Positions 10,934-19,636 of a stretch of DNA of 51,231 nt are shown here, piece after piece (the first letter of the stretch is position 1; every line of letters begins with the position of its first letter). The notes below the pieces were generated by a model, which saw only the letters and a list, made by a program, of their open reading frames with translations, was not told the origin of the DNA and ran no database searches. The stretch lies in assembly GCA_947476295.1 (NCBI GenBank), contig CANJQC010000027.1:1-51231 (forward strand). The letters are read 5' to 3'. This DNA is from Planctomycetaceae bacterium (GTDB taxonomy: Bacteria > Planctomycetota > Planctomycetia > Planctomycetales > Planctomycetaceae). The translations under genes and the position numbers were made by a program.

Positions 10934-11824
10934 TCAGGTCGTTGATCCCGACGAGGACTGGGAATCAGGAGTGGCTTCGGCAGGAAGCGGTAACAATCCG
11001 CGAGGAAAAAGATGACGACTTTCGGGGACAAATCCTGCGTCGGCACTGAAGTACATATAGTGGGTAATTTTCATCGTCTCGGCATCGATATCAATCACGT
11101 TGAAACTGTTTTTCTCGCGCTCACGGCCACGGCCTCTGCGGGACGTTGTTGTGCCTGACTGAACGATGACAATTCCCCGTTCGCGATGCACGCCGGGATA
11201 GATATCAAGCGTGTTTCCGATGTAAGCCCGGTGCAGATGACCTCCCAGAATCATGTCCACCTTATCTTCAACGAACCGCATGACGGCGCGTGTTGCATGC
11301 GGCATGCTTCGATCACGCAGATGGTCTGGTGCCGGCGCGAAATGATGATGAGCAACGACAATCCTGGCAACTCCGACGGGAGCTTCGGCGAAGATCTGTT
11401 CTGCCGTTTCCAGTTGCCACTTGTAAATGCGACCGTTGCTGATCGCGGACCTTGGTGCGGTCGAATCAAGGCCGACAATGACTGCGTGGTCAAGGAACAG
11501 TACTGGATTCAGTTCCTCAGCGATGAATTGTTTGTACAGTCCGAGCGGATCGAAGAAACGTTCCCTGAGGCGGTAAAGTGGCACGTCATGATTCCCAGGA
11601 ACGCAGAGTCGCGGGACATTGGGCAACCGTGACAGGAATTCCCGCGCGTTTTCAAACTGTTCCTGTTTCGCCCGTTGAGTGAAATCGCCACTCACCACAA
11701 TCGCGTTCACATTCAGTTTCGGCGCGATCCTCAGAACTGCCTCCCCAACTTCCGGGATGAACGGAGGTCCGAAATGGAGATCGGAAAGGTGCAGAATTCG
11801 AATCAGCGGTCGAGGACGATGCAT
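10934..11824 (-). CDS. calcineurin-like metallophosphoesterase
   Basis: The 296-residue product has all the metal-binding motifs of the calcineurin-like phosphoesterase superfamily in order: 'HLSDLHFG' (D-x-H), 'VVSGDFTQ' (GD), 'VPGNHD' (GNHD), 'VVAHHHFAP' and 'GGHLHRAY' (GHxH). It resembles the CpdA/Icc-like class, some members of which hydrolyse cyclic nucleotides. The real substrate cannot be told from sequence. There is no signal peptide, so it should be cytoplasmic. It is divergent from the membrane-protein operon that starts at 12067, with a 240-bp intergenic region between them. Confidence 0.88.
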   Translation of the reverse strand: MHRPRPLIRILHLSDLHFGPPFIPEVGEAVLRIAPKLNVNAIVVSGDFTQRAKQEQFENAREFLSRLPNVPRLCVPGNHDVPLYRLRERFFDPLGLYKQFIAEELNPVLFLDHAVIVGLDSTAPRSAISNGRIYKWQLETAEQIFAEAPVGVARIVVAHHHFAPAPDHLRDRSMPHATRAVMRFVEDKVDMILGGHLHRAYIGNTLDIYPGVHRERGIVIVQSGTTTSRRGRGREREKNSFNVIDIDAETMKITHYMYFSADAGFVPESRHLFPRGLLPLPAEATPDSQSSSGSTT

Positions 11825-12066
11825 AGTAGCTACGCTTGCTTTTGAATCATGTCGCGACGGCCTTCGGACACAATGTCGTCAAGCAAATCTCTTACTGCAA
11901 TCAACCCGTCTGAGGCAAGCGGCGAAGTCTCGCTGGATTCTTTTCGAAGCGATCCATGTAACGCATTTCACCAAACACACATGACATTATACTCATTCGC
12001 CCGCTCACACCGCAAATCGTAAGATTCCTGTGGCGGCAGTAAAGCGGCATCTTATCTGATAGTGTG

Positions 12067-12819
12067 ATGGATATGGAAACTCCTGCCAGACGCATCCGAT
12101 TACCAATTCTGATCGTACTATTGATGGCGATCATGACCGTGTTGGCATCGCGCTATACGTCCATGGGTTGGTTCGTGAACAACGAACGGTGGTTGCTTGC
12201 GGCAATCCGGGCGAATCCTGTCAGATCCCATATCATCGCCTTTGTAGTCTATCTGCTGATTTCGCTGGTTCCGGGAACAGCAGGCAAGTCGATTTTGCTT
12301 GGCTGGATGTTTGGACTGCTTTCAGGCGTGATCATTGTCAACAGTGCTTTGGTCGCGGCGGCACTGGCGACGTTTTTGTTGTGCCGATATTACCTGCAAG
12401 CCGTAGTCAAGGATCGCTTCGGTTCGTATCTGCGATCGATTCAGCAGCGCATGAAAGATGATGGAGCCCTGTATCTGCTGACACTCCGGCTCGCTCATGC
12501 CCCGTTCAGCATCATGAACTATGCCGCCGGAGCCGGAACGGACGTCTCTTTCCGCACGTTCTGGTGGACAACTCAGCTTGGATTGCTTCCAGGGAACATC
12601 GTGTTTGTCTTCGCGGGAACTCGGTTGCCAAGTCTGGAGGCTCTGGTGCGTCGAGGTCCCCTTTCGCTGCTCGACGGCCCTATGATCGTCGCTCTTGCGG
12701 CGACCGTCTTTCTTCCCTGGCTTGCCCGAAAAATGATCCAACTGATCTCACCGCCGCGAAGTACGGCACAGCGATTTCCTGACCGGAACGCGGATGCTCA
12801 CGCCGAGAAAGAAACATGA
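12067..12819 (+). CDS. TVP38/TMEM64 (VTT domain) membrane protein
   Basis: The product has about 250 residues and several membrane helices. The central region 'SLVPGTAGKSILLGWMFGLLSG' and later 'RLAHAPFSIMNYAAGAG' followed by 'LGLLPGNIVFVFAGTRL' match the VTT (DedA/TVP38-like) domain, thought to move lipids between leaflets. Translation may start at the ATG at 12067 or the adjacent GTG at 12064. The stop overlaps the start of the next gene (ATGA at 12816-12819), so this membrane protein is coupled to a phospholipid-synthesis gene. This supports a lipid-related job by context. Confidence 0.85.
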   Translation: MDMETPARRIRLPILIVLLMAIMTVLASRYTSMGWFVNNERWLLAAIRANPVRSHIIAFVVYLLISLVPGTAGKSILLGWMFGLLSGVIIVNSALVAAALATFLLCRYYLQAVVKDRFGSYLRSIQQRMKDDGALYLLTLRLAHAPFSIMNYAAGAGTDVSFRTFWWTTQLGLLPGNIVFVFAGTRLPSLEALVRRGPLSLLDGPMIVALAATVFLPWLARKMIQLISPPRSTAQRFPDRNADAHAEKET

Positions 12820-13769
12820 TGGACATAAACACGCATCTGCTCTGGTTGCTGATTGGCACATTTGCCGCACTGTGCGGCGGTACGGTCGTGCGAATTGTTG
12901 CGATCCGGAATACCGATCCGGACCTGGCAATGAAAAGAATGGGAAGTCTGAAGGTCTGGTGGACGCTGGCGTTGTTGATGTCATTCGCTGCAGTATTTCA
13001 ACGCCCGGGCGCTGCCGTTCTGCTTGCCGTCGCCAGTTTTCTGGGGCTTAGTGAGTTTCTGAACCTCATTGGAAAACAGCATATCGGAATTGGTGCCCTG
13101 AGCGTTGCTTTTGCATCGGTCCCGCTGCAGTACTTCCTGATCGCCATGGGTTTTGACAGTGAATCCAGACTCATTCTGCCGGTTGCCAGCCTGCTGTTAC
13201 TGAGTACAGTGCGATTGGCAAAAGGCGAAACCCAGGGCTTTATTCGTACGACAAGTGGTGTCTATTGGGGTGTGATGCTGCTCGTCTACTGCTTGTCACA
13301 TGCCGCGTTGTTATTCACATTTGCGGCTGATCACGAGCCTGCCGTCGGGCCTTCTGGTTGGTTTTTGTTCGTCGTGATCGTCACGGAAATGGACGACATT
13401 GCTCAGGCACTGGTGGGGCGTGCGATCGGACGTCGAAAGATCACGCCAACGATTTCACCCAACAAGACATGGGAAGGATTTGCCGGAGGCGTCATCACGT
13501 CAGTCCTCCTGTCTTTATTGCTCGCTCCCTGGTTAACGTCATTTCCTTCAATTTCCACAATACGAGGTTTGCTGCTGTCAATCGGATCGGGACTCTTGAT
13601 CGTTGCCGCCGCGTTTCTTGGGGACATCAACATGTCTGCTGTCAAACGGGACGCTGGCGTGAAAGACGGCAGCTCAATTCTTCCAGGGATGGGCGGGATT
13701 ATCGATCGAGTCGATAGTCTGACGTTCACAGCTCCTGTGTTCTATTATTTCTTATGTTGGGTACTTTGA
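12816..13769 (+). CDS. cdsA: phosphatidate cytidylyltransferase (CdsA family)
   Basis: CdsA makes CDP-diacylglycerol from phosphatidic acid and CTP at the inner membrane. The 317-residue product is highly hydrophobic with about eight membrane helices. The family signature is near the C terminus: 'SAVKRDAGVKDGSSILPGMGGIIDRVDS' read in two parts, with the K-R...K-D and G-G-x-x-D-R-x-D residues in place. The usual His before Gly-Gly is Met here. The middle part also has 'ISPNKTWEGFAGG', another hallmark. It is translationally coupled to the TVP38-type gene and followed 24 bp later by a CDP-alcohol phosphatidyltransferase, which would use its product. Confidence 0.92.
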   Translation: MMDINTHLLWLLIGTFAALCGGTVVRIVAIRNTDPDLAMKRMGSLKVWWTLALLMSFAAVFQRPGAAVLLAVASFLGLSEFLNLIGKQHIGIGALSVAFASVPLQYFLIAMGFDSESRLILPVASLLLLSTVRLAKGETQGFIRTTSGVYWGVMLLVYCLSHAALLFTFAADHEPAVGPSGWFLFVVIVTEMDDIAQALVGRAIGRRKITPTISPNKTWEGFAGGVITSVLLSLLLAPWLTSFPSISTIRGLLLSIGSGLLIVAAAFLGDINMSAVKRDAGVKDGSSILPGMGGIIDRVDSLTFTAPVFYYFLCWVL

Positions 13770-13793
13770 CACGACTTGTGACGGAAGACTGAT

Positions 13794-14447
13794 ATGCACA
13801 GCACGCATGAAGGATCTGACAATTCCGCTGACTCGACAAGGCCAGCCTCCGAAGTTGATGGGCGACATCCGTATAAAGATCGTTACCTGACGATTCCAAA
13901 TGTCATTTGCGTCGCCAGATTTATTGGTTCTCTCGGGATCTTGTGGTTTGCGTTCATCGGGAATGCGACGGTCTTTGTGATCGGTTTTGTCGTGTTGAGC
14001 CTTTCAGACTGGGTTGACGGCAAGCTCGCTCGATGGCTCAATCAGCGGTCGGAATTCGGTGCACGACTCGACAGTGCATCAGACGCGACTCTCTACGGCT
14101 GTCTTGCGATTGGCAGTCTGATGCTGAAATGGAAACAACTGCAGCCAGAAGTTGTCTGGCTGACAGTACCACTTGTCAGCTATGCAGTCACGACTGGTTA
14201 TGGCCTGTGGAAGTACGGACGCATTCCCAGTTACCACACCTACGGCGCAAAGTATTCGCAATGGCTGGTGCTGGGCGGAGCGAGTGCCATGCTGCTGGAC
14301 TGGTCGATGTGGCCGATGCGAGTTGCCAGCATGGCTGTCACATTGACCAACATTGAGGCGACTGCAATCAGTTTTGTATTGCCAACCTGGCGAGTCGACG
14401 TGCTGACGCTCCTGCATGTGCTTCCGAAAAGGTCGAAACAGGATTGA
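13794..14447 (+). CDS. CDP-alcohol phosphatidyltransferase
   Basis: The 217-residue membrane protein carries the CDP-alcohol phosphotransferase motif D-G-x2-A-R-x8-G-x3-D-x3-D, seen as 'VDGKLARWLNQRSEFGARLD' with the last Asp in 'SASDA'. Members join CDP-diacylglycerol to an alcohol such as glycerol-3-phosphate, serine or inositol phosphate. The acceptor cannot be assigned here, although PgsA-like activity is a fair guess. About five membrane helices follow a 30-residue charged N-terminal tail. A GGAAG ribosome site precedes the ATG. It lies directly after the CdsA-like gene that supplies CDP-diacylglycerol. Confidence 0.9.
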   Translation: MHSTHEGSDNSADSTRPASEVDGRHPYKDRYLTIPNVICVARFIGSLGILWFAFIGNATVFVIGFVVLSLSDWVDGKLARWLNQRSEFGARLDSASDATLYGCLAIGSLMLKWKQLQPEVVWLTVPLVSYAVTTGYGLWKYGRIPSYHTYGAKYSQWLVLGGASAMLLDWSMWPMRVASMAVTLTNIEATAISFVLPTWRVDVLTLLHVLPKRSKQD

Positions 14448-14522
14448 TAACTTTGCTCCGTTTTTCCAACCACCCGTGTCATCGCCGGATCCATCAACTC
14501 GGCACATCAAGGCAGATTCTCA

Positions 14523-16481
14523 ATGAAACCTTTACTGCCACAAACGGCCGCAGACTCCCCATCCGGCGAAACAGACATTTTGCTTCGACCGTTGCTGATC
14601 GGCACGGCCGGACACATCGATCACGGGAAGACTACGCTGGTTTATCGGCTCACGGGAACCAACACCGACCGACTGCCGGAAGAAAAAGCGAGAGGAATTT
14701 CTATCGATCTGGGGTTCGCTCACTTCGACGTGGCTCCGTTTCGATTCGGCATCGTGGATGTGCCAGGGCATGAACGCTTTATTCGGCAAATGGTCGCCGG
14801 TGCTGCGAATATCGATATCGCAATTCTGGTGGTTGCAGGGGACGACGGTGTGATGCCGCAAACTCGCGAGCATCTGGCGATCCTGCAGTTGCTGGGTGTT
14901 CAGCATGGAATCATCGTGATGACACGCTGCGATCTGATTGATTCAGAAATGCGGCAACTCGTGGCGGAAGAACTGAGAGAACTCGTGGCGGGCACGTTTC
15001 TGAAATCCGCTCCGATCGTGCCGGTTTCCGGTTTAACGGGTGAAGGGATTGAGGAACTGAAACAGTCGCTGTGTCAGGTGGCGGCACAGATTCCTTATCG
15101 CAGACTGTTGGCCGTGTTCCGATTGCCGATAGATCGTGTGTTTACACTTGCCGGACGCGGCACGGTTGTGACGGGATCGGTGCTTTCCGGAAGCGTGGCA
15201 CCGGGTGATGAAGTCGAACTGCTGCCGGAACAACGCCGCGTGCGCGTGCGCGGTGTGCAGCATCATGGACAAAATGCGACGCAGGTCGATGCGCATCGGA
15301 GAGCGGCCATCAATCTGGCGGGCGTTGCGGTTTCGGACATTCATCGCGGCGACGAGTTGGCGACACCTGGCGTGTTCACGCCGACGATGCGTGTGCTGGC
15401 GGAGATTGAATGCCTGAGCACCGCCAAAAGACCACTGCGGCACAGACAAGTCCTGACCCTGCACGCCGGAACCACCGCCGTGACCGTACGGCTGCGACTG
15501 ACGGAATCATTGCTGCTGCCCGGCAGAAAGACGTCTGCCGATCTTCGTATGAAGGAACCGCTGGTTCTGTCTTGGGGGCAGCACTTCATTCTTCGTTCTT
15601 CGTCGTCTGAAACTGTTGGTGGCGGGCGAGTTGTGGACGGATTGCCCGGCCGCAGGCGGGTTCGCAATCTGCAACATCGATGTGATGGTGCCGGTGATTC
15701 TCAGCCGGAAATCCGGATTGCCAGTTTACTGGAACAGCAACCATCCATTTCTGACAGTGATGGCGTGCAGCGTCTGGGATTGTCAACAGCCACGGCGACC
15801 GATTTGTTGCAAGCGATGACGACGGAGAAATCGGCGGCAGTCATTCACGATCTCGCGTCCAGCCATTGGATCTCGAAACATTGGCTGCAACGGCTGGGAA
15901 AAAGCCTGCTGCGTGTGATCAGCGAAGAAGTGAAACGACAAAGTCCGCGACGACTGTTACCGCGATCCCTAGTGACGTCTCAGTGCCGAAACTTCGACGG
16001 TGCTATCCACGTCCCGCTGGCGATCGACGCACTCCTGAAATCGGGGGAACTCATCCAGCGCGGCGATCTGATCGGCCTCGCGGATCAGCAGGTCCAACTG
16101 ACAAAGCGACAGCGTGAGGTCATGGATTTGCTGCTTCCCATGATTGCTGCGCACGCACGCACGCCGCCCACGCATCGTGAACTTTATGTGGCAACGGATC
16201 GAATGAGTCCAAATGATATCGAGCAGTTGCTGAAACTGTGTCGTGAAGACGGGACGCTGATTGCCGTGAGCCATGAGTTGTCTTACACGCCCGCAGGCCT
16301 AGAACTTCTTCGCAGCGGACTGCGGGAATTGTTTCAGTTAAAGCCTGAAGTCACACTCGCCGAAATCCGTGACGCATTGCAGATGACGCGCAAACACGTT
16401 GTGCCGCTAGCCGAATACTGGGACGCGCAGAAGGTCACGATTCGCAATGGAGATGTCAGAACAGCCGGGCCTGAGTTGTAG
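14523..16481 (+). CDS. selB: selenocysteine-specific elongation factor SelB
   Basis: SelB carries selenocysteinyl-tRNA to the ribosome at UGA codons marked by a SECIS hairpin. The 652-residue product has the EF-Tu-like GTPase with G1 'GHIDHGKT' (30-37), G3 'DVPGHE' (79-84) and a G4 motif TRCD (134-137) in place of the usual N/T-K-x-D. Two beta-barrel domains follow ('GRGTVVTGSVLSGSV', 'GGRVVDG'). The C-terminal half has winged-helix repeats that normally bind SECIS RNA ('QVQLTKRQREVMDLL', 'TLAEIRDALQMTRKHVVPLAEYWD'). The selA, selC and selD genes are not in the window. It ends 6 bp from the convergent RraA-like gene. Confidence 0.94.
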   Translation: MKPLLPQTAADSPSGETDILLRPLLIGTAGHIDHGKTTLVYRLTGTNTDRLPEEKARGISIDLGFAHFDVAPFRFGIVDVPGHERFIRQMVAGAANIDIAILVVAGDDGVMPQTREHLAILQLLGVQHGIIVMTRCDLIDSEMRQLVAEELRELVAGTFLKSAPIVPVSGLTGEGIEELKQSLCQVAAQIPYRRLLAVFRLPIDRVFTLAGRGTVVTGSVLSGSVAPGDEVELLPEQRRVRVRGVQHHGQNATQVDAHRRAAINLAGVAVSDIHRGDELATPGVFTPTMRVLAEIECLSTAKRPLRHRQVLTLHAGTTAVTVRLRLTESLLLPGRKTSADLRMKEPLVLSWGQHFILRSSSSETVGGGRVVDGLPGRRRVRNLQHRCDGAGDSQPEIRIASLLEQQPSISDSDGVQRLGLSTATATDLLQAMTTEKSAAVIHDLASSHWISKHWLQRLGKSLLRVISEEVKRQSPRRLLPRSLVTSQCRNFDGAIHVPLAIDALLKSGELIQRGDLIGLADQQVQLTKRQREVMDLLLPMIAAHARTPPTHRELYVATDRMSPNDIEQLLKLCREDGTLIAVSHELSYTPAGLELLRSGLRELFQLKPEVTLAEIRDALQMTRKHVVPLAEYWDAQKVTIRNGDVRTAGPEL

Positions 16482-16487
16482 ATTCGC

Positions 16488-17246
16488 TTACCATTCACCG
16501 GCTCGCGCAAACTTGTTCTTCACATTCTCGCTGAATTGGCGAGACGCTTTGCTCAGATTGTCCAGGATCTCTTCGGTACTCAGTCCTGAAGAATTACGGG
16601 CGGCAGCGATGACGGTTTCGCACTCGTTGGTGTCCATGAATCGCGAGGCTTCCAGCAACTGAGGCTGTTCTTCCGGCGTGATCACCATGAAACCATGCTT
16701 GTCGGCGTGAATAAGATCTCCAGGACTTACTTTGCAGCCGAACACTTCGACGTCGCAATTGAAACGCACGGGCTGCGCGGCCGCATGTCCGACGCAAAGA
16801 CGACGAGCGATCGATTTAAGACCAGCGTTGGTCATTTCATCCACGTCTCGAATCGCACCATCCGTAATCGTACCGACGCAGCCAAGTGTCTTATGGATGT
16901 TGGCGTTGACTTCACCCCAGAACGAACCGATCACTCGCGGCTTATCGAGATCCTGAATCACGACGATCTTGGGACCCGCGACGCTGCCGAGATAGCGGCG
17001 ATATTCCGAGGTGGCATTCGGCAATGTCTTACGATGACTGGCATTGCTCGGCTCAATCACCACCGTCACGGCATAGCCTACCATCGGTCCCATCTGCGGC
17101 ATAAAGTCGCGGGTCTCGTCCAGGTTGAAACCGTCCGCACAGAAATCACGCTTCGTGATCTGTTCCCAACCATTGTAAATTGTCGGCGTGTTCCAGCGTT
17201 TGAGTTGGAGTAACTCGGAATGACTGAGAGGTCGAGGTGTGGTCAT
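16488..17246 (-). CDS. RraA / 4-hydroxy-4-methyl-2-oxoglutarate aldolase family protein
   Basis: The 252-residue product matches the RraA-like fold. It has the conserved stretch 'GEVNANIHKTLGCVGTITDGAIRDVDEM' (seen here as two adjoining blocks) with the G-x-x-x-D-G-x-x-R-D active-site motif, followed by 'PGDLIHADKHGFMVI'. Members of this superfamily are either metal-dependent aldolases or RNase E inhibitors. The intact G-x-x-x-D-G-x-x-R-D motif favours an enzyme, probably an aldolase or decarboxylase on a small keto acid, but the substrate is unknown. It is convergent with selB and stands alone. Confidence 0.85.
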   Translation of the reverse strand: MTTPRPLSHSELLQLKRWNTPTIYNGWEQITKRDFCADGFNLDETRDFMPQMGPMVGYAVTVVIEPSNASHRKTLPNATSEYRRYLGSVAGPKIVVIQDLDKPRVIGSFWGEVNANIHKTLGCVGTITDGAIRDVDEMTNAGLKSIARRLCVGHAAAQPVRFNCDVEVFGCKVSPGDLIHADKHGFMVITPEEQPQLLEASRFMDTNECETVIAAARNSSGLSTEEILDNLSKASRQFSENVKNKFARAGEW

Positions 17247-17565
17247 GGCAATTCATTTCTTTTCTTACAGGTTATGTGGCCGGAATTGAGGGTTCGCAAT
17301 TGTCAGATCATAAGCTTAGCGGATCGTCGAAACGATGAACATTGAAGTCGATCTCAGGCCGCACTAGATTCCTCCCTGAGTTTTCGCGACTAACGAGTAC
17401 CACTCAGCCAAATCCCGTAAAGCCGACAAACTCAGTCTAATTCCACACGCCTCGCTTGAACAATACGAATCAGAACGGGCATTCGGATTATGCAGTGATC
17501 AACTGATCGCTGAACAACTCAATCTGATAAATTTGCAAACCTTATTATGACCCGTTTTATTTATT
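17247..17565. other. intergenic region without recognised features
   Basis: This 319-bp stretch separates the RraA-like gene and the large membrane-protein gene, both on the minus strand. I see no credible coding frame, tRNA, long repeat or terminator. It presumably holds the promoter of the RraA-like gene at its left end. Confidence 0.5.
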
Positions 17566-19122
17566 TCACTTTTTGTCGTTCGTATTGTCCGGCCCGAAGC
17601 GGATATGGTTAGCATTGAAGTAACCGGCAAACATGTCACCGAACAACGCTCTTTTCAGGCCCCATCCGCCGCACGAAATAGCCCCTGCGATCAGAAAACC
17701 AGCCAGCAAAACTCGCCTGATCGGCCAAGGAAAACCTGTTTCTGTAGGTTTGGGCACGTGCATCACAGCAGGTGCTGCCAACATCAGCCATGTGCAAAGT
17801 AAGACATGCAGCGTGATAAACCACTGCGTCACGAACCACATCGGAAGTACTCCCGAGATTTCAATCGTGAAGCTCAGAAACGCAAACGTCCACAGGAATA
17901 CCAGATACAATAACTGGCCACGGCCTTGCCAGCTTTCGGGAACGAACGTCAACGGCCGGCGTTCGTGGCGGATCAAGAGCAGCAACATCATTACCGCCAG
18001 CGGAATAAATAGCATTTCTACCCAACCGATCCATCCCTGCGACGCCACAAAACGCCCCACCATATGAAGCCCCAGAACGGTCTCGGGAAATTTCGCATCG
18101 CGCATCCAACGGTCCGGTATTCGAATTGCATTCAAATATGGGATGCCCCACAAAACAAAGACGAGAGCGACAATCCCCGTCCAGCGTGGCAGGGCTGCGC
18201 TGACATGGACTCTTTCTCGACGGATGAGCAGGGCCATGCCGAGAGCCAGAGCCAATCCAAGCAGCAGGCCTTGCAACCATTCCAGCACGACGTGCATTCC
18301 GGCGAACGTCTGTGTGAATGCACCAACCAACTTCAGCATTTGACCGAGGCAAAATCCGGCTGCACCCAGCGTTCCTGTCACCAGGGAGGCGTACGCCACA
18401 GACCCTAGTCGGTGTCTCCAACAGAAAACCATCAGGCCGCCAAACACGCCAACACAACCAGCCCAGTTGTCCCCACGCGGCGGATTGAGTCGCCAACCGA
18501 GCCCGTTGACAATTAGGAGAAATCCGACCCACCAACCAATAGCGAGATGTAGTACAAGCGAAGTACCAACGTCGGTGCGCCGGCGAATCATCAAAAGTAC
18601 AAGCATCGCGGCGAGGGCCACGGCCGACTCCAGCCAATCGCTGTCGTACCACTCCGGGATTGTACCACCTGTACTGCGATACCAGTCGACGGCCGGTCCC
18701 TGAAGCAACCACGCCGCAAGCAGCGTTACGAATGCCGGAAACAGGCCAACCAAATGCTCTTGGTCGAGGGCCGCCGATAGTGCCGTCCCGGCGCCCCCAA
18801 GCGCAGCCCAGAGAAATCCGATGAGAAACAGGCCAGCAAACCCATACAGCACGGTGCTCGAATCCGATGAATGTGTGAATGCCACAACCTTCATGTAGGA
18901 CATACTGCCGCCGAACGACCAGCCCATTCCGCCAAACAAAGCGAAAAAGTGAATTCGTCGATGCCAGTCTTCGCGGCCGGAAGCCAGTACCAGCGACATC
19001 GCACCCAACGCACCGGCAATGGCCGCGCCGAGCTCATGACCAAACTGGCCACGCACACGCCAGCCAAGGGACATTGACAGCGCACAGAACAACAGGCAAT
19101 AGGCGGTTGATCTTGCGAACAT
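17566..19122 (-). CDS. large polytopic membrane protein of unknown function
   Basis: The 518-residue product is strongly hydrophobic, with roughly 12-14 membrane helices and short loops rich in Trp, Gly and Arg. It starts with a helix 'AYCLLFCALSMSLGW' and has repeated Gly/Ala-rich helices ('LGAAIAGALGAMSLVLA', 'LLLGLALALGMALLI'), with no large soluble domain. I do not recognise the family. No transporter or glycosyltransferase motif stands out. It is a single minus-strand gene with a repeat-containing spacer upstream (19155-19215). A planctomycete-restricted membrane protein is a reasonable guess. Confidence 0.72.
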   Translation of the reverse strand: MFARSTAYCLLFCALSMSLGWRVRGQFGHELGAAIAGALGAMSLVLASGREDWHRRIHFFALFGGMGWSFGGSMSYMKVVAFTHSSDSSTVLYGFAGLFLIGFLWAALGGAGTALSAALDQEHLVGLFPAFVTLLAAWLLQGPAVDWYRSTGGTIPEWYDSDWLESAVALAAMLVLLMIRRRTDVGTSLVLHLAIGWWVGFLLIVNGLGWRLNPPRGDNWAGCVGVFGGLMVFCWRHRLGSVAYASLVTGTLGAAGFCLGQMLKLVGAFTQTFAGMHVVLEWLQGLLLGLALALGMALLIRRERVHVSAALPRWTGIVALVFVLWGIPYLNAIRIPDRWMRDAKFPETVLGLHMVGRFVASQGWIGWVEMLFIPLAVMMLLLLIRHERRPLTFVPESWQGRGQLLYLVFLWTFAFLSFTIEISGVLPMWFVTQWFITLHVLLCTWLMLAAPAVMHVPKPTETGFPWPIRRVLLAGFLIAGAISCGGWGLKRALFGDMFAGYFNANHIRFGPDNTNDKK

Positions 19123-19154
19123 AAATTCCGGTATTCCTGTGGGGAACTCAAGGT

Positions 19155-19215
19155 CAAACTCAAAGGGGTCAGGCGTCTTTGCAAACTCAAAGGGGTCAGG
19201 CGTGTGACCCCTTTG
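19155..19215. repeat. duplicated AAAGGGGTCA word with hairpin
   Basis: A 22-base word, CAAACTCAAAGGGGTCAGG plus CGT, occurs twice in direct orientation at 19155-19176 and 19182-19203. The second copy pairs with TGACCCCTTTG (19205-19215) to make a perfect 11-bp stem with a 6-base loop. It sits upstream of the membrane-protein gene. It looks like a short dispersed intergenic repeat rather than a promoter. Confidence 0.7.
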
Positions 19216-19636
19216 ACCCGGCCCAGCTGTAGACGCTAAGACTTAAACGGCGTCCCATTCCGATGCGTTCGTTCCAAGTCGTTTGCCGCTACAAACCAAA
19301 TTCCAAAACAGCCCGCTGCCAGGCTAAGCAGCGGACTGAATGTTGGGAAAACATGTGGCAGAGAAAAATAAGAGGTGATTTTTGCACCCTAGATTCTTCC
19401 GCCACAAATGCCTAGTCGTCACATTGCAGCGGAGGCCAATCCGTGTGTGCAAGTGCGGTTCCTCAGCGTGCCAAAGAAAAACCAGGCAGCAGGAGGCACT
19501 CCGGTCGCGAGGTCGTCTTTTCACAGGTCTTAGATGGCACGTCGTCCGTTCGACAATTGAATCCCTGCAGCCATTCTCTTGTCAAAGGCGTCAACGGTTG
19601 CGACTTATTTGTTCACATTTTCGTAAACCACTGACA
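19216..19636. other. intergenic region downstream of clpV without recognised features
   Basis: About 420 bp lie between the repeat at 19155-19215 and the end of the clpV gene. Open frames here are shadows or short and lack ribosome sites. I found no U-tract terminator for the T6SS operon that ends at 19637. Confidence 0.45.
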
